Source: Acetobacter ghanensis (GTDB lineage Bacteria > Pseudomonadota > Alphaproteobacteria > Acetobacterales > Acetobacteraceae). Taken from it: a stretch of DNA of 64,000 nt. The notes beneath the pieces are model-generated. The model had not been told where the DNA came from. It worked only from the letters and a program-made list of their open reading frames with translations, and did no database searches. Positions 8,647 to 18,218 of the stretch are shown here, piece after piece; positions within the stretch are counted from its first letter, which is position 1, and every line of letters starts with the position of its first letter. The translations under genes and the position numbers were made by a program. The DNA lies in contig NZ_LN609302.1 of NCBI RefSeq assembly GCF_001499675.1, positions 1,215,896 through 1,279,895 on the forward strand. Direction: 5' to 3'.

Positions 8647-11292
8647 TCAGACTATCTCTTTAAGCACATCACGCACGGCGGCAAATGCAGCATCGGCTGC
8701 CTGCCCATCGGGGCCGCCAGCCTGAGCCATGTCGCGGCGGCCACCGCCACCTTTGCCACCCATGGCCACACTGGCCGCCTTGACCAATGCTACGGCATCC
8801 ACCTTTTCGGTCAGGGTTGGGGCAACTGCTGCCACAACGCTCCCTTTGCCATCCACGCAGGAGATCAGCACGACCACATCGGCCTCACCCTGTTTAAGAA
8901 TGGTTTCCGCCAGTCCTTTTAATTCACGCGCGGGGGTTTCACCCACATTGCGTGTGGCCAGACGGGCTGCGCCTACTTTTTCCACCCCTGCTGCGGCAAC
9001 ACTGCCTGTGGCCATCTGGCGTTGCAGGTTGGCAATCTGGCGTTCCATGGCGCGCCGTTCTTCCAGCAACGTTGCCAGACGTTCGGGCGCTTCGGCCACG
9101 CTAACCTTCATCATGCTGGCAATCTGGGCCAGCCTCTGCTCGTTTGTTGCCGTCAGGGCTTCAGCGGCCTTGCCTGCCACGGCCTCAATACGGCGCACCC
9201 CGGCGGAAACACCGTTTTCGGCCACAATGCGGAACTGGCCAATATCCCCCGTGCGGTTCACGTGTGTGCCCCCGCAGAGTTCCATGGACCATGCGCCTTT
9301 GCCATCCTCGGCAGGCCCCATGGCAACAACGCGGACTTCATCGCCATATTTTTCGCCGAACAGGGCTGTTGCCCCTTCAGCAATCGCTTCCTCCGGTGTC
9401 ATCGACCGGGTGGTTACGGCGGCATTCTGGCGGATGCGGTGGTTTACCTCGGCTTCAATATCGGCCAGTTCTTCCGCCGTAATGGGGCGCGGCTGGCTGA
9501 CGTCAAACCGCAGGCGGTCGGGTGTGTTCAGGCTGCCCTTCTGTGCGACATGCGCACCCAGTCGGCGGCGCATGGCCTCATGCAGCAGGTGCGTGGCGGA
9601 ATGGTGCGCCCGTATGGCCGAGCGGCGGTCATGGTCCACTGTGGCTGTAACAGCCATGCCGGGTTTGACCGTGCCTTCGGTCACTGTGCCGTAATGCACA
9701 ATCAGGTCCCCAGCTTTTTTCTGGGTATCACTAATCGCGATTTTCAGCCCTTTGGCGGTCAGAAAACCCGTATCTCCGGCCTGTCCACCGCTTTCGCCAT
9801 AGAAGGGGGTCTGGTTCAGCAGAATGGCAACTTCCTGCCCGACGGTCGCTTCTGGCAGAAAAGCATTGCCTGCAATAACAGCCTGCACCTCACCATCGGC
9901 CTGCTCGGTTGAATAACCAAGGAACTCGGAGGCACCGAACTTGTCCCGGGCTTCAAACCAAACGGTTTCTACCGCGGTATCGCCCGAGCCGGTCCATGCT
10001 GCGCGGGCACGCTGGCGTTGGATGGTCATGGCTTCTTCAAAGCCAGTGACATCCACATCGTGGCCACTGCCGCGCAGGGCGTCCTGCGTTAGATCCAGCG
10101 GGAAGCCAAACGTGTCGTACAGACGGAAGGCCACATCGCCGGGAAGTGGCGCGCCAGAAGCCAGTTTGCTTTTTTCGTCCTCCAGCAGGTGGAGGCCACG
10201 GTCGAGCATGGCTTTGAAGCGTTCTTCTTCACCACGCATGGTTTCACGGATCAGCGCTTCGCCGTGAACCAGTTCTGGGTAAGCTGTGCCCATCTGCTGG
10301 ATAAGGGCGGGAAGCAGTTTGTAAAAAACGGGGTCTTTGGTGCCCATCATGTGCAGGTGGCGCATGGCGCGGCGCATAATCCGGCGCAGGACGTAACCAC
10401 GACCATCTTTGGCGGGCAGAACGCCATCGGCAATCAGGAAGGCGGTGGAGCGCAGGTGGTCAGCCACAACGCGGTGGCTGGCCTTGAACGGTCCATCCAC
10501 GGCCTGATGGGTAAGCTCCGACGATGCATTGATGAGCGATACAAACGTGTCTGTATCGTAGTTGTCACGCTTGCCCTGCATAATGGCGGCAAAACGTTCC
10601 AGACCCATACCCGTATCAATGGACGGGCGCGGCAGGGGAGAGCGGGTGCCCGGCGGGTCTTCGAAATACTGCATGAACACGAGGTTCCAGATTTCGACAA
10701 ACCGATCCCCGTCTTCATCTGGGGAGCCGGGAGGGCCACCGGGGACATCCGGTCCGTGGTCATAAAAAATTTCGGAGCATGGACCGCAGGGGCCGGTATC
10801 ACCCATCCGCCAGAAGTTGTCGGAGGTGGGAATACGGATAATGCGGCTGTCATCCAGCCCGGCTATGGAGCGCCACAGGCTGGCGGCGTCCTCATCCTCG
10901 GCATAAACGGTAACAAGCAGCTTGTCTTTGGGCAGGCCAAAGCCTTTGGTAATCAGGTTCCACGCCAGTTCAATGGCCTGCGGCTTGAAATAATCCCCAA
11001 AGGAGAAATTCCCCATCATTTCAAAGAATGTATGGTGCCGGGCTGTATAGCCTACGTTGTCCAGATCGTTATGCTTGCCCCCAGCGCGTACAACTTTCTG
11101 TGCCGTTGTGGCGCGTGAGTAAGGGCGTGTTTCCTGCCCTGTAAACACGTTTTTGAACTGGACCATCCCTGCGTTTGTAAACAGCAGGGTTGGGTCGTTG
11201 CTTGGCACAAGCGACGACGAGGGAACGATCTGATGGCCCTTGCTGGCAAAATAGTCCAGAAAAGCGGTACGGATTTCATTTGTTGTCAGCAT
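8647..11292 (-). CDS. alaS: Alanyl-tRNA synthetase
   Basis: Charges tRNA-Ala in the cytoplasm. 881 residues from ATG 11292 ([15 protein letters not shown]), the usual family start; a longer in-frame start at 11346 is not needed. The class II catalytic core carries TNAGMVQFK and [11 protein letters not shown]. The editing domain has [11 protein letters not shown] (zinc-binding HxxxH) and [10 protein letters not shown]. The C-terminal DHHA1-like part ends in [16 protein letters not shown]. Full length, no damage seen. Confidence 0.98.
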   Translation of the reverse strand: MLTTNEIRTAFLDYFASKGHQIVPSSSLVPSNDPTLLFTNAGMVQFKNVFTGQETRPYSRATTAQKVVRAGGKHNDLDNVGYTARHHTFFEMMGNFSFGDYFKPQAIELAWNLITKGFGLPKDKLLVTVYAEDEDAASLWRSIAGLDDSRIIRIPTSDNFWRMGDTGPCGPCSEIFYDHGPDVPGGPPGSPDEDGDRFVEIWNLVFMQYFEDPPGTRSPLPRPSIDTGMGLERFAAIMQGKRDNYDTDTFVSLINASSELTHQAVDGPFKASHRVVADHLRSTAFLIADGVLPAKDGRGYVLRRIMRRAMRHLHMMGTKDPVFYKLLPALIQQMGTAYPELVHGEALIRETMRGEEERFKAMLDRGLHLLEDEKSKLASGAPLPGDVAFRLYDTFGFPLDLTQDALRGSGHDVDVTGFEEAMTIQRQRARAAWTGSGDTAVETVWFEARDKFGASEFLGYSTEQADGEVQAVIAGNAFLPEATVGQEVAILLNQTPFYGESGGQAGDTGFLTAKGLKIAISDTQKKAGDLIVHYGTVTEGTVKPGMAVTATVDHDRRSAIRAHHSATHLLHEAMRRRLGAHVAQKGSLNTPDRLRFDVSQPRPITAEELADIEAEVNHRIRQNAAVTTRSMTPEEAIAEGATALFGEKYGDEVRVVAMGPAEDGKGAWSMELCGGTHVNRTGDIGQFRIVAENGVSAGVRRIEAVAGKAAEALTATNEQRLAQIASMMKVSVAEAPERLATLLEERRAMERQIANLQRQMATGSVAAAGVEKVGAARLATRNVGETPARELKGLAETILKQGEADVVVLISCVDGKGSVVAAVAPTLTEKVDAVALVKAASVAMGGKGGGGRRDMAQAGGPDGQAADAAFAAVRDVLKEIV

Positions 11293-11444
11293 GGCGTGAG
11301 GCAGCAAAGTCCTGAAACTGGTTGGGCGCGCAACACCACCCCGCAAAGCGGAAAACGATGCCCACGGCCGGGTGAAACGCGCAGTATTCTCTTAACCTGA
11401 AGCCAAATGTAGCGCACCCCGCGTTTCTCTGAAAGAGGGCAGGA

Positions 11445-11942
11445 TTAAGGCTCCGTATTGCGTGTGTGGTCTGTGGAGGGGATTTCCACAGTCATCTCCG
11501 CCAGTTCCAGTGCAGAGGTGGGTGGTTTTTCGCGAAAAACCATTTTTTGGCTGAGGTTGAAATTGGCTAGCGCCCCAGCCACGCAGCCCGCAGCGAGGGC
11601 CAGAACCGGGTAGTGGACACAGAGCGGAAAAGCGTAAAACAGGGTGTAAACCACACCACGGTTCAGAAAGAACCCCAGACTGTTGGCGGAGAGGAATCGT
11701 AACCATTGCAGGATTGGATGGTCATGGTGCCCCACGCCCCTGAATGTCCATAAACGGTTTAGAATCCATGTGAAGGTAGCGGCAACAAAGTAGGAAACCA
11801 GCGTAGCAGCACTTAGCCCGAGCACAGAGCGTAGGCCGTAAACCGTTCCCGTATCACATAAAAAACCAAAACCGCCGACAATGCCAAATTTTAAAAAGCG
11901 GCGTAGATGCTGGAGGAGTGTTGGTGGGGGTGTGGAGCACAT
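11445..11942 (-). CDS. GtrA-like small membrane protein
   Basis: About 165 residues with four predicted membrane helices. The motif NRLWTFRG after helix 2 and the ending NFNLSQKMVFRE are characteristic of GtrA/DPMS-type proteins, which help move lipid-linked sugars across the membrane. The start could be ATG 11942 or GTG 11951; neither has a strong ribosome site. There is no adjacent glycosyltransferase, so its sugar partner is unknown. Confidence 0.85.
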   Translation of the reverse strand: MCSTPPPTLLQHLRRFLKFGIVGGFGFLCDTGTVYGLRSVLGLSAATLVSYFVAATFTWILNRLWTFRGVGHHDHPILQWLRFLSANSLGFFLNRGVVYTLFYAFPLCVHYPVLALAAGCVAGALANFNLSQKMVFREKPPTSALELAEMTVEIPSTDHTRNTEP

Positions 11943-11981
11943 ATGCTGCACAATTCAGAAAAAAAGCGGCAGGGCAAGGGC

Positions 11982-12013
11982 GAAAAAGAGAGGTGCCCGA
12001 AGACACCTCCTTT
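11982..12013 (-). terminator. Intrinsic terminator after the first ompA gene
   Basis: Stem GAGGTGCC (11990-11997) with GACACCTC (12002-12009), one wobble pair; read on the minus strand the loop is TTCG and a run of five T follows. Nearly identical to the terminator of the neighbouring ompA copy. Confidence 0.85.
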
Positions 12014-12038
12014 TCTGCACCGTTGCTGTTCCGCGCAC

Positions 12039-13176
12039 TTAGTGGAGAATGATTTCCACACGGCGGTTCTGCGGTTCGCGAGTGTTGGGGCCGGTTGGCA
12101 CAAGCGGGTGGGCCTCGCCATATCCATGAATATCGATGGCAGAGGCCGGAACACCATCATGGACCAGTTCAGCCTTCACACTTTCAGCACGGCGTAGAGA
12201 CAGCCCCAGATTGTATTTTTCGCCACGTGGGCCGGGGTGTGCAGCGGAGTTGTCGGTATAACCGTTAACCTCGATACGGGTGGTCTGCACATGGGTGGAG
12301 GCCTGAGCCGCCTGAGCCACAATCTGGCGTGCGCGTGCGCTTAGGACCGATTTGTCCCAGTCAAAAAAACACGAGGTAGGAACGCGCGGGCAGCGGAGCC
12401 GGCGCAGCCACAACAGGTGCGGGCGGTGGCGGAGGAGGGGCTGTGTCAAACGCATAGCGCAAACCCAGAATGAACTGATGGTTGAAGCGGTGGTCAAAAC
12501 CCACATGCCCAGCATATTGCTGGCCCCCACCATTGGCTGTGTAATGGTAAGCACCATCCATAAAGGAACCCGGCTGGCCGATCATGCGGTATTCTGTGGT
12601 GACCTGAAAACCGGGAATGCCCGTGTCATAAGCAGCACCGACAATGCCTTGGTAGGCAAAGCCTCCGTTTGTGCCTGTAATGCGGCGCGATCCTTCATTG
12701 TTGGCATATACGGTCGTAACCGGGTTGTAATGCTGCCACAGGTAGCCAGCACCTACACCGACAAAGGGTGTAATTGGCGCGTCAATTCCAAACTGCTTCA
12801 GGTCAATGTCATACAGAACATTGATAAACCCACCATAAGACTGGTCTGAGCCATGCGTGCGACCGGGCGCGCTGCTCCCCGGATTATGGTCAATGTTGGA
12901 ATAGTTATAAACGCCTTCTATTTCAGTGCGCAGGCCATTGCCAAAACCCCAGCCAAATGCACCAAAGCCAGTAAAACCGGTGTTGTGACGGAGCTGGGAC
13001 GAGGTGCCGCCCGGTGGTGTTGCTCCCGGTGCAGCGGCAAAGTGCGCATGTTGGTTTTGAACCAGATTGTAGCCACCAGCTATGTTGACATACGGGCCTG
13101 TAATTGTGGTTGCAAATGCGGCCGCTGGAGCCGCCACGGTCAATGTCGTTGCAAGTAACGCCGAGCGGAAACGCAT
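12039..13176 (-). pseudogene. OmpA-family outer-membrane protein, copy 1, broken by one extra T in a T run
   Basis: An N-terminal signal peptide (MRFRSALLATTLTVAAPAAA), an eight-strand-type barrel domain (to about residue 245), a proline-rich hinge (APPPPPP) and an OmpA C-terminal peptidoglycan-binding domain. The barrel frame stops right after YLVFF, where the intact neighbour reads YLVFFDWDKS. The coding strand has seven T (complement of 12363-12369) where six would keep the frame. With six T the product is 378 residues. The C-terminal domain differs from copy 2 at only about 4 of 109 residues, while synonymous sites have diverged, so the domain has been under selection. A very recent mutation or a sequencing error is likely. 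Confidence 0.85.
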
Positions 13177-13634
13177 TGTAAGGTCCTCAACATTTCATCT
13201 GTTAGACTTGCCCGCCAACCGTTTGGCCTGCGCAGGGTTAGTCAGATGGCTAATACGAGGATGCATGGCTGGGGGTTTCAGAACGCGGGCCGTTGGCTAT
13301 GCGTAAGGGAAGTATAGTGATGTATTTGCAACAATACGATGGAGGCGCTTGGTAAGGCCTGAAGGCCGAATGTGATGGAATGAGTTTTTATTTGGTTAAG
13401 TCAGGAAATACTTAACTTAGGGTGAGGCATCGCGGGATGTTTCTGAAAAAATCTTGAGAAAACAACCGCATCTAATTTTGGGTGTGGGGTTTTGCACGCC
13501 ATATCCCGCAGGGAATTAAGTGACGTGAATGCCCTTTTCTTGGAAGCATTGTAATAAAGCGAAGGAAATAGTGGGGTAAAGTTCCCTCGGGAAATAACAA
13601 AATATGCGCAGCGGGAAATTAAGCTGCAAGGCAT
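13177..13634. other. Intergenic region upstream of ompA copy 1
   Basis: About 460 bases, richer in A and T than its flanks. It must hold the promoter of ompA copy 1 on the minus strand. The GATGAAAT-TTGAGG leader just before the start is shared with copy 2. A 7-base inverted repeat, GTTAAGT/ACTTAAC, lies at 13395-13416. No convincing gene seen. Confidence 0.5.
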
Positions 13635-13670
13635 AAAAAAAGAGGTGCCCGAAGGCACCTCCCTTTTTTT
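13635..13670 (-). terminator. Intrinsic terminator after ompA copy 2
   Basis: Perfect 8-base stem GAGGTGCC/GGCACCTC (13642-13649, 13654-13661) with a TTCG loop on the minus strand, flanked by seven A on one side and seven T on the other, so it could act in both directions. Confidence 0.93.
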
Positions 13671-13697
13671 GTTCCGAAGTAACCCGGAGCAGACCGA

Positions 13698-14801
13698 TTA
13701 GTGGAGGATGATTTCCACGCGGCGGTTCTGCGGTTCGCGGGTGTTCGGGCCGGTCGGGACCAGCGGGTGAGCTTCACCGTAACCATGGATGTCGATGGCA
13801 GCAGCCGGAACACCGTCATGGATCAGTTCAGCCTTCACGCTTTCAGCACGATGCAGGGACAGGCCCAGATTGTACTTTTCGCCGCGCGGGCCGGGGTGTG
13901 CTGCGGAGTTATCGGTGTAACCGTTAACTTCGATGCGGGTCGTCTGAACGTGGGTGGAAGCCTGAGCAGCTTCAGCCACGATCTGGCGTGCACGTGCGCT
14001 CAGGACAGATTTGTCCCAATCGAAGAACACGAGGTAGGAACGTGCTGGCAGCGGAGCCGGAGCAGCAACGATCGGAGCAGCCGGCGGCGGGGGCGGCGGA
14101 GCCGTGTCGAACGCATAACGCAGGCCAACCATGAACAGGTGGTTGAAGCGATGGTCAACACTAGTTTCGTTGGTCGGTACGCTGGCGTCCGTGAACTGAC
14201 CGTTACGGAAGGAGCCCGGCTGACCGATCATGCGGTACTGAGCGGTAACCTGGAAGCCAGGAATGCCCGTATCGAATGCTGCACCGACGATGGCCTGGTA
14301 AGCAAAGCCACCTTTTGTGCCACGGTAACCAGCAGCGGTTTCACCACCACCAGTGAAGCTGTGATGTTCCTGCGTCCACAGGTAACCAGCACCGGCACCA
14401 ATGAACGGCGTAACCGGAACATTGTTGATGCCGAACTTCGTCAGGTCGAAGTCATACAGCACGTTGACGAAACCGCCGTAGGAAGAATCCTTACCACGGT
14501 TGCGGACGCCATCACCAAAGGAGCCGCTCAGGTTGGAACGCAGGTAGGTGCCTTCCACTTCAGCGCGCAGGCCGTTGCCGAAGCCCCAACCGAAGGAGCC
14601 GTAACCGGTCCAGCCGCTTTTGTGACCAACTTTGCCGGAATAAACATTGTCCGGAGCAGCTTTGGTTTTGAACGTCTGGGTCTGGGTCAGGTCGTAGCCG
14701 CCGCCAAGGTCGACATACGGGCCGGTAATGGTGGTGGCGGATGCGGCCGCCGGAGCCGCTGCCATCAGTGTTGTTGCGAGTAACGCCGTGCGGAGACGCA
14801 T
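13698..14801 (-). CDS. OmpA-family outer-membrane protein, copy 2 (intact)
   Basis: 367 residues: signal peptide ending about ASATTITG, beta-barrel domain with GYGSFGWGFGNGLRAEVEG and TPFIGAGAGYLW, hinge APPPPPPAAP, then an OmpA-like domain (YLVFFDWDKS to the C-terminal RRVEIILH) with the GYTDNSA and NLGLSLHRA motifs that bind peptidoglycan. It links outer membrane and cell wall. Codon use is strongly biased (many GGT, AAC, GTC), as for an abundant protein. Ribosome site TTGAGG precedes the ATG. It is the tandem paralogue of the 12039-13176 gene. Confidence 0.93.
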   Translation of the reverse strand: MRLRTALLATTLMAAAPAAASATTITGPYVDLGGGYDLTQTQTFKTKAAPDNVYSGKVGHKSGWTGYGSFGWGFGNGLRAEVEGTYLRSNLSGSFGDGVRNRGKDSSYGGFVNVLYDFDLTKFGINNVPVTPFIGAGAGYLWTQEHHSFTGGGETAAGYRGTKGGFAYQAIVGAAFDTGIPGFQVTAQYRMIGQPGSFRNGQFTDASVPTNETSVDHRFNHLFMVGLRYAFDTAPPPPPPAAPIVAAPAPLPARSYLVFFDWDKSVLSARARQIVAEAAQASTHVQTTRIEVNGYTDNSAAHPGPRGEKYNLGLSLHRAESVKAELIHDGVPAAAIDIHGYGEAHPLVPTGPNTREPQNRRVEIILH

Positions 14802-15149
14802 TTTTTGCCCTCAATATTTCATCTAGGTGATTCTGTTCTACCAACTACTGGCGAACAAAGCCACCCGATGCACCAAAATTCGTATCGAGCGATTGCTGTC
14901 CCCGAACTGGGTAAGCGAACCGCTCATACTCTTGTCGACTAAAAGACACAGCAGTGCTTTCGTTGCAACAGATCATTTCGCAGCATGAATATGAATTTGT
15001 TGCATGTGCCATGCTGCGGTTTTCGCCCATTGTGTCCAATAGCTCTGCAATAGCAGATGTGAGCCCTGCTCTCGCGCCAGAATAAGGCGGAATTGAGGCT
15101 AAGTTGCAAAAATGCAACTTGCCCGCAATAAAATTACAAACCCCAGATT
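14802..15149. other. Intergenic region between aroKB and ompA copy 2
   Basis: 348 bases without a convincing gene. It holds the promoter side of ompA copy 2 (minus strand) and, at 15101-15120, a perfect inverted repeat AAGTTGCA-AAAA-TGCAACTT lying 30 bases after the aroKB stop. The repeat has no clear T tract, so it may be a weak terminator or a protein site. Confidence 0.5.
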
Positions 15150-16784
15150 TCAGGCCTGTGCACCGTCCTCAATGAGAATTTCCCTTACAGTATCGGCCGG
15201 TACATCCTGCGTTGTGAATGCTCGGCCGATTCCGTGGACAAGAACAAAAGATAGCCGCCCGTCCTGCATTTTTTTGTCACGCTGCATGTGAGCCATCAGA
15301 TCGTCCACGCGGAAAGTCTGGGAAAGGTCGCGAATATGCGCAGGCATATTCAGATTCTCCAGATGCCGGGTTACGCGGAGTTGATCTTCTGCCGGGCAAA
15401 GACCAAGCCGGACGGAAAGAACAAAGGCCAAGTGTAACCCAATAGACACAGCTTCGCCGTGTAGCAGGCGGCCATCGTAACCCAGCTCTGCTTCCAGTGC
15501 GTGGCCAAAGGTGTGGCCGAGGTTGAGTAAGGCCCGGCCATTACTCTTCTGTTCCTCACGCTCATCCCCCGCCACAACGCGGGCCTTGAACGCGCAGGCC
15601 TGCCGGACGGCTTCGGCTAGTGCTTCAGGCTCCTGTTCCAGAACAGCGGCGCCGTGTTTTTCGCACCACTCAAACAGAGCGGGGTCGCCAATCAGGCCAG
15701 ATTTAACAATTTCCGCATATCCTGCGACCAGTTCGCGCCGGGGGAGCGTGCTGAGGGTGGTGACATCCGCCAGCACACACAGAGGTTGGTGGAAGGCCCC
15801 AAGTAGGTTTTTGCCCCAGCGCGTGTTGATGCCGGTTTTGCCGCCGACCGAAGAATCGACCTGCGAGAGCAAGGTGGTGGGAATTTGTACAAAGGGCAGG
15901 CCGCGCAGGGTGGTGGCCGCCACAAATCCGGCAAGGTCACCTACTACGCCACCGCCGAGGGCAATAATGGTTGTCCGCCGCTCCACGCCCTGTTCCAGAA
16001 TCGTGTCTGTTAGAGTCTGGTAAACTGTCAGGCATTTACTCTGTTCGCCGGGTTCTACGCGCAGGCTGCGGGTGCGTACGCCCGTTTCGTGCAGCGAATC
16101 CTCCAGCTTTTGCAGGTAAAGCGGCGCTACATTGTTATCAGTGATGATGATAACGTTTTTCTGCGGCAGAACAGGGGCCAGTAGCGCACCCGCCCGGCTG
16201 ATCAGATCCGTGCCGATCACCACATCGTAGGCGGCGCGGGCCAGAGAGACAGGTAAGCGCAGCGGACGGCGGGACAGGGCAAGGGCTTCCATAACGCGAG
16301 TTGTGGTGTGTTCCACGTTGTTCTCTCCACAATCGACAATAATCTCGGCTTCGGCGTAGATCGGGTGGCGAATGGTCATCAGCCTGTCCAGCACATCCCT
16401 TGGCGATGCGGTGTTGAGCAGGGGGCGGTGCGTACGCCCGGCAACACGGCGGAGAAGGACAGGGAGCGGGCAGCGCAACCAGACCGAAACAGCCTGCCTG
16501 CGCACCAGCGCCCGCGTCTGGGAATCCATGAACGCACCCCCACCGGTGGCCAGCACCATGGGGGGGCCTTCCAGCAGGCGGCGAATCACACGGCGTTCAC
16601 CGTCACGGAACGCGCTTTCGCCATAAAGTTGGAAAACATCGGCTATGGAGCAGCCAGCAGCCCGTTCAATCTCGACATCGGCATCAACAAAAGGCAGGCC
16701 GAGTCTGGCGGCAAGGTGGCGGCCAACGGTTGTTTTGCCAGCACCCATAAGGCCAACCAGCACAATGCTGCGCCCAGACGTCAT
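15150..16784 (-). CDS. aroKB: Fused shikimate kinase / 3-dehydroquinate synthase
   Basis: One 544-residue protein combining two steps of the shikimate pathway. Residues 1 to about 175 are shikimate kinase: P-loop GLMGAGKTTVG, shikimate-binding DADVEIE, GESAFRDGE, and ATGGGAF. Residues about 180-544 are 3-dehydroquinate synthase: LGGGVVGDLAGFVAA, QVDSSVGGKTGIN, the metal-site glutamate in AGYAEIVKSGL, and histidines in LNLGHTFGHALE and LLHGEAVSIG. The two steps are not consecutive (AroB is step 2, AroK step 5), so the fusion is about co-production rather than channelling. The gene is fused in other acetic acid bacteria too. Confidence 0.97.
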   Translation of the reverse strand: MTSGRSIVLVGLMGAGKTTVGRHLAARLGLPFVDADVEIERAAGCSIADVFQLYGESAFRDGERRVIRRLLEGPPMVLATGGGAFMDSQTRALVRRQAVSVWLRCPLPVLLRRVAGRTHRPLLNTASPRDVLDRLMTIRHPIYAEAEIIVDCGENNVEHTTTRVMEALALSRRPLRLPVSLARAAYDVVIGTDLISRAGALLAPVLPQKNVIIITDNNVAPLYLQKLEDSLHETGVRTRSLRVEPGEQSKCLTVYQTLTDTILEQGVERRTTIIALGGGVVGDLAGFVAATTLRGLPFVQIPTTLLSQVDSSVGGKTGINTRWGKNLLGAFHQPLCVLADVTTLSTLPRRELVAGYAEIVKSGLIGDPALFEWCEKHGAAVLEQEPEALAEAVRQACAFKARVVAGDEREEQKSNGRALLNLGHTFGHALEAELGYDGRLLHGEAVSIGLHLAFVLSVRLGLCPAEDQLRVTRHLENLNMPAHIRDLSQTFRVDDLMAHMQRDKKMQDGRLSFVLVHGIGRAFTTQDVPADTVREILIEDGAQA

Positions 16785-16947
16785 GCCGTTATGGGAGTGG
16801 TTGCGGACAATCCGCTCCAGATCAAGCGGGATGGGTGGCGGGTCCGCGGTTTGGGGGAGGGGGAGGAGATACGTGATGACATGAGGCCTAGCTTAACATA
16901 GAGCAGAAAGAACACACCTATATCTGTTGTTAGGGGAGCCAACCCGT

Positions 16948-17208
16948 ATGAGCCGTATGGTTCTGATCGTTTTTGCCGTTGTTGTTCTTGGTGCGCTGGG
17001 AGGTTTTGCCGCTCTGGGGCTGACCGGCCACCCTCCTGTGCAGCAGGCGGTGCACCATGACCTGCCATTTGCGGCAGATACGGCGGTTACGGCCCCTTCT
17101 GTTGCGGTGCCACCCCCACCTGCGGCCCCGGTGGTCACACCGGTTGTGCCTATGGCACCTGCGCAGCCCACTATTTCTCCCACGGCACCGGCTCCTGCAC
17201 ATCCGTAA
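16948..17208 (+). CDS. Small single-pass membrane protein with a Pro/Ala-rich tail, unknown function
   Basis: 86 residues from ATG 16948, preceded by AGGGGAG. One N-terminal helix (about residues 4-25, VLIVFAVVVLGALGGFAAL) followed by a periplasm-facing tail of Pro, Ala, Val and Thr. I do not recognise a family. It is divergent from aroKB and 17 bases before xerD, probably in the same transcript. Confidence 0.65.
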   Translation: MSRMVLIVFAVVVLGALGGFAALGLTGHPPVQQAVHHDLPFAADTAVTAPSVAVPPPPAAPVVTPVVPMAPAQPTISPTAPAPAHP

Positions 17209-17225
17209 GATAGTGGAACCGGGGC

Positions 17226-18137
17226 GTGGAACTTTTTCTGGAGATGCAGGCTGCTGAACGTGCAGCAGCCCCAAACACTCTAGCGGCCTATCAGGCAGAC
17301 CTCGACTCCTGTGCCCAGAGTTTGCAGCGTGTGGGGCAGACTTTGCACACCGCTACAACCGATGGTTTGCGCAACTGGCTGGCGGATCTGTCGGCTCAGG
17401 GGCAGTCGCGCCGGACGGTTGCGCGCCGTCTGTCGTGCATAAGGCAATATTACCTGTTTCTGTTGCGGGAAGGGATGCGGACGGACAATCCGGCAGAGCA
17501 TCTCGATTCTCCACGCGCTGAGCAGGCTTTGCCGCGTTTTTTGTCCGAATCGGAAGTTCTGGCGTTGTTGGATGCCTGCGCGGAGCCGGAGGGTGCCTCT
17601 GCTGCCAAAAAACATCGTGCACTTGTCGCACGGGCGGCATTGGAGCTGCTGTATGCGTCCGGTCTGCGCATTTCCGAACTGCTGGCTCTGCCCCGGCAGG
17701 CTCTGGCAGGAGACCAGCGGATGTTGAGCGTGCGCGGTAAAGGGGGGCGGGAGCGGCTTGTTCCCCTGTCCGACAGTGCGCGTCAGGCGGCGCAGGCGCT
17801 TGTGCAGGCCGATAGCGGTTTGAACAGCCCTTATCTTTTTCCCGGGCGAGACCCCTCTCGCGCCATGACTCGTCAGGCGTTTGACCGGATCCTGCATGAT
17901 GTGGGGCTTAAGGCGGGGCTGGACCCGGCTCGTTTGTCTCCCCACGTGCTCCGCCATTCCTTTGCGACCCACCTGCTGACGCATGGGGCGGACCTGCGGG
18001 CGCTACAAATGTTGCTGGGACATGCGGACATCGCCACTACCCAGATTTATACGCATGTGCAGACCGAGCGGCTGAAGCAGGTTGTGGCGCAACACCACCC
18101 TCTGGCAGCCAGTCAAGGGGACGGTTCGGGCGTCTGA
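17226..18137 (+). CDS. xerD: Tyrosine recombinase XerD/XerC type
   Basis: 303 residues. N-terminal SAM-like DNA-binding domain (1 to about 95) and catalytic domain with all expected residues: Arg in SGLRISEL, Lys in GKGGRERL, HVLRHSFA (HxxR), His in LLGHADI, and the nucleophile Tyr in TQIYTHV. Resolves chromosome dimers at dif with a partner Xer protein. The position next to accA and near aroK/aroB matches xerD in other alphaproteobacteria, hence XerD rather than XerC; sequence alone does not settle this. Confidence 0.9.
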   Translation: MELFLEMQAAERAAAPNTLAAYQADLDSCAQSLQRVGQTLHTATTDGLRNWLADLSAQGQSRRTVARRLSCIRQYYLFLLREGMRTDNPAEHLDSPRAEQALPRFLSESEVLALLDACAEPEGASAAKKHRALVARAALELLYASGLRISELLALPRQALAGDQRMLSVRGKGGRERLVPLSDSARQAAQALVQADSGLNSPYLFPGRDPSRAMTRQAFDRILHDVGLKAGLDPARLSPHVLRHSFATHLLTHGADLRALQMLLGHADIATTQIYTHVQTERLKQVVAQHHPLAASQGDGSGV

Positions 18138-18218
18138 GAGCTAAAAAGCACACTCCGAACACATTTGGATGCACGAAGTGACTTGGCTTTAAGCGCCATT
18201 GTGCTATCGGCTTTGCTC

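Noticed and set aside
9022..11118. Long plus-strand frames opposite alaS
   Set aside because: alaS is intact from start to stop; these frames carry no motifs.
13701..14783. 360-codon plus-strand frame opposite ompA copy 2
   Set aside because: The minus strand encodes a complete OmpA protein with signal peptide, ribosome site and terminator.
14845..15117. 90-codon minus-strand frame between aroKB and ompA copy 2
   Set aside because: Lies in the promoter region, no motif; judged chance.
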